DNA of 16,005 bases, from the NCBI GenBank assembly GCA_023387775.1, contig JAEWHN010000253.1, positions 1-16,005 on the forward strand, given 5' to 3'. Below, piece after piece: positions 1-6,982 of the stretch (its first letter is position 1; the number at the start of each line of letters is the position of its first letter). The stretch is from Pseudomonadota bacterium (lineage in GTDB: Bacteria; Pseudomonadota; Alphaproteobacteria; Rhizobiales; Rhizobiaceae). Both the position numbers and the translations under genes were made by a program. The notes below the pieces were generated by a model. It did no database searches and was not told the origin of the DNA. It saw nothing but the letters and a program-made list of their open reading frames with translations.

Positions 1-440
1 TGATGAACGTCGCCGATCTGGAGACGCTCCGCGCCTCGCTGGTCGGCAAGCGCGTCGGCGTGCAGCAGGGCACTGCCCGCGGCGCCTATGTGCAGGCGAC
101 CATGCCGGGCGTGGACCTGAAGACCTATGAATCGCTGGACCAGATGCAGATCGACCTGGAGGCCGGCCGTCTCGATGCGGGCTTTTCCGACGTGTCCGCC
201 GCCAAGGATTTTCTCGGCCGTCCGGCTGGGGCAAACTTCGCGCTGGTGAACGTCAAGATCCTGAGCTCGTCGCATCCAAGCCTCGGCGAGGGCGTGGGCG
301 TGGGCATCCGCCACGAGGACGCGGAACTGAAAGCCAAGATCGATGCGGCGCTCTGCGAGCTGATCAACGACGGCTCGCTGGTCAAGGCAAGCGAGAAGTG
401 GTTCGAGGCCAGCATCATCGCGGCGTGCAAGCAAGGCTAG
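1..440 (+). CDS. Periplasmic amino-acid binding protein (SBP family 3), C-terminal part
   Basis: This is the 3' part of a gene that begins left of the window; its frame is open back to base 1 and stops with TAG at 438-440. About 145 residues remain. They match the second half of family 3 solute-binding proteins, which capture polar amino acids (lysine/arginine/ornithine/histidine type) in the periplasm for an ABC importer. Visible signs are the L-x-G-K-x-V-G-V-Q-x-G-T segment opening the second lobe, a Y-E-S-L-D-Q-M stretch followed by a D-A-G-F-S-D hinge segment, and a closing helix with D-G-S-L-x-K-x-x-x-K-W-F. The end carries two cysteines (C-E-L and A-A-C-K), as in some LAO-type proteins. 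The ligand cannot be read from this fragment. The permease and ATPase genes are not to the right, so they would lie upstream or elsewhere. The ATG at 3 is internal, not the real start. Confidence 0.85.
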   Translation, partial: MNVADLETLRASLVGKRVGVQQGTARGAYVQATMPGVDLKTYESLDQMQIDLEAGRLDAGFSDVSAAKDFLGRPAGANFALVNVKILSSSHPSLGEGVGVGIRHEDAELKAKIDAALCELINDGSLVKASEKWFEASIIAACKQG

Positions 441-497
441 GCCCGTCTCTGCGAGCCGGGCGCACCGGCGTTCGAAGAACTGCCATCGCGTCTGCGG

Positions 498-522
498 GCT
501 TGGCGAGGGAACCTCGCCAAGC
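498..522. repeat. Perfect 11-bp stem-loop
   Basis: GCTTGGCGAGG (498-508) and CCTCGCCAAGC (512-522) form a perfect hairpin with a GAA loop, 58 bases after the stop of the binding-protein gene. No T-run follows on either strand, so it is not a textbook intrinsic terminator. It could be a Rho-dependent end, an mRNA-stabilising 3' hairpin or a dispersed palindrome. Confidence 0.5.
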
Positions 523-578
523 TTGCCGTGGTATCGCGGCAGGGCACTCCCCGGCGTGCCTCGCCGGCAACCCGCAAA

Positions 579-597
579 GCATTGATGTGATCAATGC
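579..597. promoter_or_regulatory. 8-bp inverted repeat, possible operator
   Basis: GCATTGAT (579-586) and ATCAATGC (590-597) are perfect inverted arms around GTG. The core resembles an FNR/FixK box (TTGAT-N4-ATCAA), but the spacer is 3 bases, one short, so I do not call it such a box. A GntR- or other dimeric repressor site is equally possible. It lies 117 bases before the likely start of the ASCH gene. Function is inferred from symmetry only. Confidence 0.3.
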
Positions 598-714
598 TCG
601 TCATTCAATGCGCGGGGGTTTATGCCGGCCGCAATCTCCCGAAGAATAGGCGCCGTGGCTGCCGGGACCGGCGCGGTTGAACCTTGGGTACAGGTCGATT
701 GAGGGAGAGTGGGA

Positions 715-1188
715 ATGATCGGAGAAAAGACAGCGGAAGTGCGCGCTTTCTGGGAGCGCCAGCGAACGGCGCTGGGCATCGAGACCGAGCTGTACCATGC
801 CAGCACCTTCGCCGATGTGAGGTTCGCCACCTACCACGATGAACTGCTGGGGCTGGTCACCGCCGGCAAGAAGCGGGCCACGGCTCATCTGGATCTGGAT
901 TTCGAGCGCAACAACATTCGCCGCCGCAACATCGGCGACTATTGGGTCGTGCTCAATACCGTGTCCGAACCGCGCTTTCTGATTTGCATCACCGACGTGG
1001 ATGTCAGACCCTTCGATCAGGTCGAGCAGTCGTTCGCCGAGCGGGAAGGGGAGGGCGACAGCAGCCTGGCCTATTGGGCGAAAGTTCACCGCGAATATTT
1101 CGAGCTTCAATGCGCCGAATGGGGCGTTCCCTGGCGTGAAGACCTAGCCACCGTCTGCGAAGGTTTCGAGCTTCTTGCCACCGCTTGA
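715..1188 (+). CDS. ASCH-domain protein
   Basis: A protein of 157 residues made up almost wholly of one ASCH domain, a small beta-barrel fold related to PUA and thought to bind RNA or act on modified nucleosides; some members are ribonucleases or N4-acetylcytidine amidohydrolases. Visible signs are the G-K-K-R-A-T-A segment after a short helix, the I-G-D-Y-W-V strand and the long conserved patch near the end, with S-F-A-E-R-E-G-E-G-D-S-S-L followed by W and H-x-x-Y-F. The length fits the YhfF-like branch of the family. I place the start at ATG 715 because AGGGAGAG (702-709) sits at proper distance; an in-frame GTG at 709 would overlap that site. The gene stands alone between two gaps with no obvious operon partner. 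The substrate is unknown. Confidence 0.85.
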   Translation: MIGEKTAEVRAFWERQRTALGIETELYHASTFADVRFATYHDELLGLVTAGKKRATAHLDLDFERNNIRRRNIGDYWVVLNTVSEPRFLICITDVDVRPFDQVEQSFAEREGEGDSSLAYWAKVHREYFELQCAEWGVPWREDLATVCEGFELLATA

Positions 1189-1496
1189 TCCGGGCTGCAC
1201 AGCCACAGAGAACGGCGCGCGCTTTTCTTCGCATCGGCTGGTCGGCGCGATCGAGGTCCGGGACGTCCATGCGCCTGATTGGGGGAAGCTACGCCCTTCG
1301 GAAGGATTGACGTCTTTCGCGATTTTCCGCACCCTTCCGGCAAAGGGGGACAATCAAGCTATCAACCATGGCGATGATCTGGTGATTGCCCGCCGTTTAC
1401 ACCGCCTGAGCTTGCCGGGCTGAACCAACTCCCGATCGTCTGTGGTCTGCAACACAATGGCTCTGGGCCATTCGGAAAGTTGGTCGGGGGGAAGCG
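1189..1496. other. Intergenic gap before the broken transporter
   Basis: These 308 bases hold no gene I can support. The last part, 1424-1484, can fold: ACCAACT (1424-1430) is complementary to AGTTGGT (1478-1484), enclosing a smaller stem AATGGC (1456-1461) with GCCATT (1467-1472). A strong ribosome binding site, GGGGGGAAG, follows directly at 1486-1494. The rest shows no clear promoter or repeat. Confidence 0.5.
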
Positions 1497-2745
1497 ATGG
1501 ATCAGAGCGCATTGCCAGGGAATGCAGTTTCTGAAGCCAGCGCGCCGGGAATTTTCCTGTCCATTGCCCTGCTGACGCTTTCGCTGTCAGCGCTCGTGCA
1601 GTTCCTGTGGCAAGGAACGGTGTTGTTCATGCGTGAGGCCGGACAGCCCTCGCAAGTGATCGGGCTGGTCTATTTGACCGGCTTTCCGTGGCTCCTTCGG
1701 TTTTTATGGGCGCCGCTCATCGACCGCTAAGGCAGCCGGCGCCACTTCCGAAGCTGGATCATCGCCACGCAAATCGCCATCACCTTCGGCCTCCTGTTCC
1801 TGACCGGCGTCGCTCCGTTGACCTCACCCTATGCCCTCCTGGCGCTGCTCGCCGTCCTCGCTGCGATCATGGGCAGGCAGCAGTCGGCGATCCTGGGCCT
1901 GATGGCGGCACGGCTTGCCGAGAAAGACAGGTCCAAGGGGATGACGATAAAGGCGATCGCCTTCGCTGCCGCCGGCGTCTTGATGGGGGCCGGCATCCTC
2001 TACTGGCTCGGCGACCATGGCTGGGCGACCACCACTGCAGCGATTTTCGTGTTCGGGCTGTTCGGCCTGGCCATATCAGCTGCCGCTGAAGCTCGACGCA
2101 GGTGGCGCTTCGCCCCCGTCGTCCGTCAACCTGCGGAACCAGTTCGCTGTCCTCTGGCGCCCCGGACCACGCCGCGTGCTTCTCATTTCGCTCGGGGTCA
2201 ACGGGGCCGTTGCCACGACCTATGGTCTGCAGTCCATCATGCTCATCGATGCAGGCTTCGCCGTCTCGCAGGCGGCGCTGATCACGATGGTCGTCGCGGC
2301 CGCTGTCGGGGCGGTCGGAGCGCTCGCCGCTCGCTATCTCGTCGAGCGCCTCGGAGGCTACATGGCAGCCGGCGTTCTGGGCCTGGCTCTCGGCGCATCT
2401 TGTCTCGCGTTTGCAACGCTGCTTGCAAGCGGTCTGGACAAGAACGCCGTCGTCGCGCTCGTCCTCGTGATCAGCTTCCTGAGTTTCGGCCTCATTCCGG
2501 CGACGAAGAGCATCCTGCTCGGCTACTGCTCCGAGGGGCGCAAGGCAACCGATGTCTCCGTGTTCTCCGGGGTCGAGGCGCTTGCCTTCCTGGTTCTGGT
2601 CAGCGGGTCGAGCGCGGTCGCCGATCTCGTCGGCTTCGCGCCGATCGTGGCAGCTGCCGGATGTGTTTCGATAATGGGTGGGATGTTCGCGTTGCGGCAA
2701 CGAGGGGAGACCGTTCCTTCGCGCGCCGCGGCTTCAGCGGCCTAG
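1497..2745 (+). pseudogene. MFS transporter of the PAT (AmpG/RhtX-like) type, broken by a stop and a frameshift
   Basis: Read through its lesions this would be a protein of about 415 residues, the usual length for single-subunit PAT-family importers such as AmpG (muropeptides) or RhtX/FptX (siderophores). The first segment, 77 residues, has a good ribosome binding site and ends in L-x-F-L-W-A-P-L-I-D-R, the loop signature of this group. TAA at 1728-1730 then stands where a tyrosine codon is expected (D-R-Y-G). The same frame continues with R-R-H-F-R-S-W and hydrophobic helices until about 2078. There the coding signal moves to the +1 frame, which fits one extra base near 2076-2082, and runs with several membrane segments to TAG at 2743-2745. 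Two independent lesions argue for real decay rather than one sequencing error. Substrate assignment to a siderophore is only a guess. Confidence 0.85.
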
Positions 2746-2821
2746 CTCCGAAGAGCGTGAAGGAAGGCTTGGCGGAACATCATTTCAGGCTCAGGGTTTC
2801 TGTTCATCCGGAGAATCCGCA

Positions 2822-3145
2822 ATGACCAGAAAGCAAGATGAACGAACCCCCGAGCAGGAGCGCTCCGACATTGATGCAGGCCGAAGGGGCGACAAGACAC
2901 CCGGCTTCGACCCCGCCGCGGCTCCCATGGAAACGGATGCCGAGGCGGCCAATACCCACACCGATCCCTTGACAGTTCATGGTTCCGAGCCGTCGCGTTT
3001 CAGGAATGCGGCGACTTTCGCCAACGCGATGCGGCCGATGGATGGTGTGCCGAAGCCAGGAAGCAACAGCGCGCTTCTTGTCATTGCTGCCATTGCCCTG
3101 CTCGCCATTGTCGCAATAGTCGCGACAGCGATGCTGTTACGCTGA
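2822..3145 (+). CDS. Small protein with C-terminal membrane anchor
   Basis: I do not recognise this family. The predicted product has 107 residues. The first 80 or so are hydrophilic and rich in charged residues, with D-E-R-T-P-E-Q-E-R near the start and no predicted globular core. The last 23 are a strongly hydrophobic alanine/isoleucine/valine/leucine stretch ending L-L-R at the C-terminus, so this is a single tail anchor with the bulk of the chain probably in the cytoplasm. There is no signal peptide. ATG 2822 is chosen because GGAG at 2810-2813 lies eight bases before it; the frame is open further upstream to 2678, but that part overlaps the transporter's end and has no such site. The gene starts 76 bases after the transporter remnant and ends just before a strong hairpin. 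Confidence 0.65.
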   Translation: MTRKQDERTPEQERSDIDAGRRGDKTPGFDPAAAPMETDAEAANTHTDPLTVHGSEPSRFRNAATFANAMRPMDGVPKPGSNSALLVIAAIALLAIVAIVATAMLLR

Positions 3146-3157
3146 GACCTGCGGAGG

Positions 3158-3185
3158 TGTGGGAGCGCAGCATCGCGCTCCCACA
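3158..3185. terminator. Strong stem-loop after the small membrane protein
   Basis: TGTGGGAGCGC (3158-3168) pairs perfectly with GCGCTCCCACA (3175-3185) around a 6-base loop, starting 12 bases after the stop codon. AAA follows but no T-run, so it is a terminator-like hairpin of uncertain efficiency. Confidence 0.5.
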
Positions 3186-3294
3186 AAACGAAACCGGCAG
3201 CGCACGCCGAGAAATTAGTCTGCGCTTGGTCGGGTCACGCCGGCCAACGCAATTCCCGGTCAGGCCGCTTATCCGACGATTTAGAGGGTTTGAA

Positions 3295-3371
3295 TGGCGC
3301 GCCCGAAAGGATTCGAACCTCTGACCCCCAGATTCGTAGTCTGGTGCTCTATCCAGCTGAGCTACGGGCGC
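3295..3371 (-). tRNA. tRNA-Arg (anticodon ACG)
   Basis: Read on the - strand, the acceptor arm GCGCCCG (3371 down to 3365) pairs with CGGGCGC (3305-3299), followed by discriminator G and an encoded CCA at 3297-3295. The D arm (GCTCAG...), the anticodon stem CCAGA/TCTGG with loop CTACGAA, and the T arm (GGTTCGAATCC) are all present. The anticodon is ACG; the first A is normally deaminated to inosine by TadA, so this tRNA reads CGU, CGC and CGA. Total length is 77 bases with CCA, usual for bacterial tRNA-Arg. No second copy of the tRNA 3' end is seen in the window, so there is no sign of an integrated element using it as an attachment site here. Confidence 0.97.
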
Positions 3372-3437
3372 GCATTTGATCGCTTTTTCGGCGATCGCCG
3401 CAGACCGGCGTTTGTTCCGGTCGCGAAGAGATGGTGC

Positions 3438-3466
3438 TAACTAGCGGCTGAAACGACGAAATGCAA
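3438..3466 (-). promoter_or_regulatory. Likely promoter of tRNA-Arg
   Basis: On the - strand, TTGCAT (3466-3461) and TAGTTA (3443-3438) are separated by 17 bases, an acceptable sigma-70 (RpoD) arrangement. Transcription would begin near 3431, giving a leader of about 60 bases before the tRNA. The -10 match is imperfect. Confidence 0.45.
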
Positions 3467-3659
3467 GCACCGTCCGAAAAACTTTTTGCTTGCCCACAAA
3501 TGTTGCCGGGCAGTCCCGATGGTGGCGGCCGAAGACGCCTTTCAGGCAGGAATGTCGGAGTTCTTGGCGTCGCAAGAGCCATGGCCATCAACAAGGGCAC
3601 GCGTCGGCGCGGTTTCGGAAATGTCGCGCCCTTCCGCTGCATGCCGGGACGTCGGCGCC

Positions 3660-3832
3660 GAATCGCTGCATTGGATGGCCGATGACTGCCGGATCGGGCC
3701 TGACAGCGGGCTGCATTGACGGCCGTGGATGCAGCGATTCGTTATAGGCCCTTGGCTCACGGCAGTTTTCAGGCGCCAGATCGGGCCGGACAGCGCGCTG
3801 CATTGACCGCACGGATGCAGCGATTCGCCGTG
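3660..3832. repeat. Cluster of imperfect direct and inverted repeats
   Basis: Two copies of a 49-50 base unit lie at 3692-3741 and 3779-3827, starting 87 bases apart. Both begin GATCGGGCC and end ATGCAGCGATTCG, with a short variable middle. Within each copy GCTGCAT (3710-3716; 3797-3803) can pair with ATGCAGC (3729-3735; 3815-3821) around an 11-12 base loop. A third element, GAATCGCTGCAT at 3660-3671, is the exact inverse of the unit's end (3729-3740 and 3815-3826), so an alternative long-range pairing is possible. Outer flanks are also inverted: ACTGCCG (3685-3691) with CGGCAGT (3760-3766), and CACGGC (3758-3763) with GCCGTG (3827-3832). This looks like a REP- or MITE-like palindromic family, or a structured RNA. 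I cannot tell which. Confidence 0.7.
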
Positions 3833-3994
3833 CCTCCATGCTCGAGCGGCCGTTTCGGGCGCCGGCCGGCCGGTCAAGGACCGAATCACCCGGCTGCGGA
3901 GAGAGAGATGCGCCGTGGAGGCTGGCGGCCCGCATCGTATCCCTTCGGGATGCTGGCGCTCCGCGAGGGGGCGGCACGCTGCCCGCGCCTGCCG

Positions 3995-5473
3995 TCACGC
4001 CGGGCGGCGCAGGCTGCGCGCCTCTTCCAGGCGCACGGGCTGGTCGGGAATGGTGATCGAGAATACCGTGCGCCCACCCACGCTTTCCACCAGTTCCAGC
4101 GCGCCGCCATGGGCCCGCACCAGCTCGTAGGCGATCGCCAGGCCGAGGCCCGTGCCGCCGCTGCGTGCCGAGCCGCGGAAGGCCGAAAACAGGTTTTCGC
4201 GCGCTTTTTGCGGCAGGCCGGGGCCGGTATCGGCCACCAGGATGCGGCTCACGCTGCCGTTGCGCTCGGCCGAAATGGTCAGCCGCTTGACGATGGCGCC
4301 TTCGCTGTCGGCAGCCATGGCCTGCACGGAATTGCGGCACAGATTGGTGAGCACGCGCACCAGCTGCTCCGAATCGGCGTCGATCTCGAAGTCCGGGTCC
4401 ACCGCATTGACGAATTCGACCTCGCCGCCAGGCTCGATGCCCAGAAGCCCCTGCACGTCCTCCACCGTCTGGCGCAGCCGCAGGCGCCGACGAGAGGGCG
4501 GCGCTTCCTGCGTGCGGCCATAGGTGAGGACCCCTTCCGAATAGGAGACGGCGCGATTGAGCGCCCGCACCAGCTTGGGCACCAGCGCCTGCACCGTGGG
4601 GTCCTTGACCAGGCCGAGGCGATCCGACATCAGCTGTGCGGAGGCCAGGATGTTGCGCATGTCGTGATTGATCTTGGACACGGCGAGGCCGAGATCGGCA
4701 AGGTGCTTCTGCTCGCTCAGCGTCTTCTGCAGGCGCTGCTGCATGCCGGCGAGTTCCCGCTCGGCCACGCCGATCTCGTCGGCGCGGCCTTCGGCCACGA
4801 TCACGCGTGCGGGGTCGTCCGGGGCCTGCGAGAAGTCGAGCATGGAGCGCGTCATGTCGCGGATCGGGCGGATCATGATGCGGTTGATGGCATAGAAGAC
4901 CGCCGTTGCCGTAAACAGCGAGATCAGCAGCGACAGCAGCGCGACATTTCGCGAATAGATCAGCATCGCCTTGCGCAGCATGTCGTCGGGAATGATGAGC
5001 TGGAATTCCTTGTCGCTGTCGCCGACCGGCCCGAAGACGCGCAGCATGCGGTTGCCGCCGAAAAACAGCGTATCCAGCGCCGCACGCATGGCTTCCAGCG
5101 GCCTGGTGTGGGCGAGGTCGATATGCTCGTCCACCTGCGGCGGCATCTCCGAAACCACCAGCAGCCGCGACACGCCGCCGTCGCGCACGGCGATCGCCCT
5201 GGCGCCGATGGATTTCAGCACGTCGTCCTGCACCTGCCGTGGCAGGTCGGGCGGGTTGTTCTGGATGAGGAGCAGCGAAACCGTGGCAGCGGTGCCGAGA
5301 CGCGCTTCCAGCCAGCGCAGGCGGAAATTGGCAACCGAAGGCAGGAAGATCAGGACTTCGGCGGCAAGCACGAAAATGATCGTCAGCGCGACCAGCTTGG
5401 CCGAAAGCCCGCGCGACAGGGGCACGGTGCGGGCCGCCTCCGTGCCGACATCGGTAACTGCATTGCCACCCAT
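3995..5473 (-). CDS. Membrane sensor histidine kinase, orphan
   Basis: A protein of 492 residues that senses a signal at the inner membrane and phosphorylates itself on histidine. The order seen is: a cytoplasmic lead of about 25 residues; membrane helix near 26-48; a periplasmic sensor domain of about 125 residues with no family I recognise; second membrane helix near 175-197; HAMP linker to about 248; H-box S-K-I-N-H-D-M-R-N with His270; N-box N-L-C-R-N-S-V-Q-A-M with Asn381; G1 box D-T-G-P-G at 415-419; F-box N-L-F-S-A-F; and G2 box G-T-G-L-G-L-A at 440-446. All ATP-binding motifs are intact, so it should be active. There is no response regulator next to it. It begins 26 bases after the flavoprotein gene and is probably the last gene of that operon, which hints at a redox or envelope signal. 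Confidence 0.93.
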   Translation of the reverse strand: MGGNAVTDVGTEAARTVPLSRGLSAKLVALTIIFVLAAEVLIFLPSVANFRLRWLEARLGTAATVSLLLIQNNPPDLPRQVQDDVLKSIGARAIAVRDGGVSRLLVVSEMPPQVDEHIDLAHTRPLEAMRAALDTLFFGGNRMLRVFGPVGDSDKEFQLIIPDDMLRKAMLIYSRNVALLSLLISLFTATAVFYAINRIMIRPIRDMTRSMLDFSQAPDDPARVIVAEGRADEIGVAERELAGMQQRLQKTLSEQKHLADLGLAVSKINHDMRNILASAQLMSDRLGLVKDPTVQALVPKLVRALNRAVSYSEGVLTYGRTQEAPPSRRRLRLRQTVEDVQGLLGIEPGGEVEFVNAVDPDFEIDADSEQLVRVLTNLCRNSVQAMAADSEGAIVKRLTISAERNGSVSRILVADTGPGLPQKARENLFSAFRGSARSGGTGLGLAIAYELVRAHGGALELVESVGGRTVFSITIPDQPVRLEEARSLRRPA

Positions 5474-5499
5474 CTGGCGTTCGCTACTCCAGGCGCCCT

Positions 5500-6927
5500 T
5501 CAGCCGAACATGCGCAGCAGGCCCACCACCCGGCGCACCAGCGCGTTGCGCGTCGTGGGGATAAAGTAGGCGACGGCGGCACGTTTGCCAATTTCGCTTA
5601 TGGTGGGGTACGGCGCCACATAGCTGGCGATGTCGCGCGCCGTCATCTTGCGCGCCAGGGCCAGAGCCCAGAAATTGATCATCTCGCCGGCGTGCAGGCC
5701 GACAATGGAAACGCCGAGCAGCCGGCCCCTGCCGCTGGTCACGAGCTTGATGTGGCCGTCCGTGCGGTGCTCGGCATGGGCCCGGTCGTTCTCCGAATAG
5801 GGCCAGCGCAGCACGCGGATGGCGCGATATGCCCGCCCGGCTTCGGCCTCGCTCATGCCGACATGGGCGATCTCGGGGTCGGTGAAGGTCACGCGAGGGA
5901 TGATCTCGCGTCTCTCACGCGCCGGCAGCCGGAACAGCATGGATCGCACCACCAGGCCCGCGTGGTAATTCGCTGCATGGGTGAACTGCAGCGAGCCGGC
6001 GACGTCGCCAACGGCATAGATGCGGCGGTTGCTGCTGCGCAGCCGGGCGTTGGTCTTGATGCCGTCGGCATCGTGCCTGACGCCGGCCTTGTCGAGCCCA
6101 AGCTCGGCGACATTGGCCGTGCGGCCGGTGGCCAGCAGCAGATGCGTGCCTTCCAGGATGCGGGGGCGCGCGTCCGCCTGCAGGCGCAGCCGCACCCCAT
6201 GCCTGCCGCGCCGCTCTACGGCCGCTACACGGGTGTGTTCGCGGACCTCCACGCCTTCGCTGCGCAACCGCGCGAGTACGACGGCGGAAAGCTCCCTGTC
6301 CTCCTTGGCAAGGGCCGCGCCCGCCTCGACCACCGTCACCTGCGCGCCGAGCCGGCGATAGGCCTGCGCCATTTCGAGGCCGAAGGGCCCTGCGCCGACT
6401 ATCAGCAGGTGTTCCGGCATTTCGGCAAGGTCGAAGAGCGTCTCGTTGGTCAAGTAGTCGACGGCGTCGAGGCCGGGGATCGGCGGAATCAGCGGCGAGG
6501 AGCCGGTGGCGATGACGAAGCGGCGGGCGCGGATTTCCATGTCGCCGGCCATCAGCGTGCGCCGGTCCTTGAACCGGCCCTCCGCCTTGACGACCTGCAC
6601 GCCCAGCGCCGCGAAGCGCTCGGCGGAATCGTTGGGGGCGATCGCGGCGATCGTGCCGCGCACATGGCGCTGCACGGCCGCGAAGTCGATCTCGGGCTCG
6701 GCCGCGCCGATGCCGAAGGGCTGGCCGCTGCGCATGGCGTGCGCCTTCCGCGCGGCCGCAATCAGCGCCTTGGAAGGCACGCAGCCGTAGTTCAGGCAAT
6801 CGCCGCCCATCTTGCCGCGCTCGACCAGCACAACGCTGACGCCGAAGGCCGCAGCGGCGGCCGCAACCGACAGCCCGCCCGAGCCGGCGCCGATGACGCA
6901 GATGTCCGGTGTCAGCGTCTTGGTCAT
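5500..6927 (-). CDS. FAD-dependent disulfide oxidoreductase (mercuric reductase/lipoamide dehydrogenase-like)
   Basis: The product has 475 residues and belongs to the class I pyridine nucleotide-disulfide oxidoreductases. It has the N-terminal FAD motif G-A-G-S-G-G (13-18), the redox-active pair C44-L-N-Y-G-C49, the A-T-G segment (140-142), a second dinucleotide motif G-A-G-P-F-G-L-E (178-185) with Glu201 at the position that usually favours NADH, the Y-A-V-G-D FAD motif, and the C-terminal dimerisation domain. Where lipoamide dehydrogenase and glutathione reductase carry the catalytic His before P-T-x-x-E, this protein has Tyr440 (P-Y-P-T-I-S-E), with Glu445 kept. It lacks the N-terminal heavy-metal domain and the C-terminal cysteine pair of MerA, so true mercury reduction is unlikely. 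The start ATG has GGGAG before it. It lies between the VTT protein and the kinase, and its electron acceptor is unknown. Confidence 0.9.
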   Translation of the reverse strand: MTKTLTPDICVIGAGSGGLSVAAAAAAFGVSVVLVERGKMGGDCLNYGCVPSKALIAAARKAHAMRSGQPFGIGAAEPEIDFAAVQRHVRGTIAAIAPNDSAERFAALGVQVVKAEGRFKDRRTLMAGDMEIRARRFVIATGSSPLIPPIPGLDAVDYLTNETLFDLAEMPEHLLIVGAGPFGLEMAQAYRRLGAQVTVVEAGAALAKEDRELSAVVLARLRSEGVEVREHTRVAAVERRGRHGVRLRLQADARPRILEGTHLLLATGRTANVAELGLDKAGVRHDADGIKTNARLRSSNRRIYAVGDVAGSLQFTHAANYHAGLVVRSMLFRLPARERREIIPRVTFTDPEIAHVGMSEAEAGRAYRAIRVLRWPYSENDRAHAEHRTDGHIKLVTSGRGRLLGVSIVGLHAGEMINFWALALARKMTARDIASYVAPYPTISEIGKRAAVAYFIPTTRNALVRRVVGLLRMFG

Positions 6928-6982
6928 TCTCCCGCCTGTTGCACGGAACGTGGATACGGGCGGGCGCCGTTGGAAACGAATG

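Larger units (their letters stand above)
3372..3994. other. Gap without a gene, holding repeats and hairpins
   Basis: These 623 bases lie between the tRNA and the end of the histidine kinase gene. The left edge holds the tRNA promoter. I see no credible gene: frames open here have no good ribosome binding site and no recognisable protein. The stretch 3660-3832 is a repeat cluster (separate entry). To its right are a GC palindrome CCGGCCGGCCGG at 3862-3873 and a 7-bp stem-loop at 3937-3953 (TTC loop, one G-T pair) lying 42 bases beyond the kinase stop. The latter may help end the kinase transcript but lacks a U-run. Confidence 0.6.

Noticed and set aside
584..595. FNR/FixK binding box
   Set aside because: The half-sites TTGAT and ATCAA are separated by 3 bases, not the required 4.
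3295..3371. tRNA-Arg as an attachment site of an integrated element
   Set aside because: No second copy of the tRNA 3' end and no integrase gene in the window.
3692..3827. CRISPR array
   Set aside because: Only two imperfect copies, no regular spacer-repeat pattern and no cas genes.
3716..5569. Long + strand open frame of 617 codons
   Set aside because: It lies opposite the histidine kinase, whose motifs are complete on the - strand. Its product is rich in H, R, Q and A with no recognisable domain, as expected for an antisense frame in GC-rich DNA.
5500..6927. True mercuric reductase (merA)
   Set aside because: No heavy-metal domain, no C-terminal cysteine pair and no mer genes nearby.
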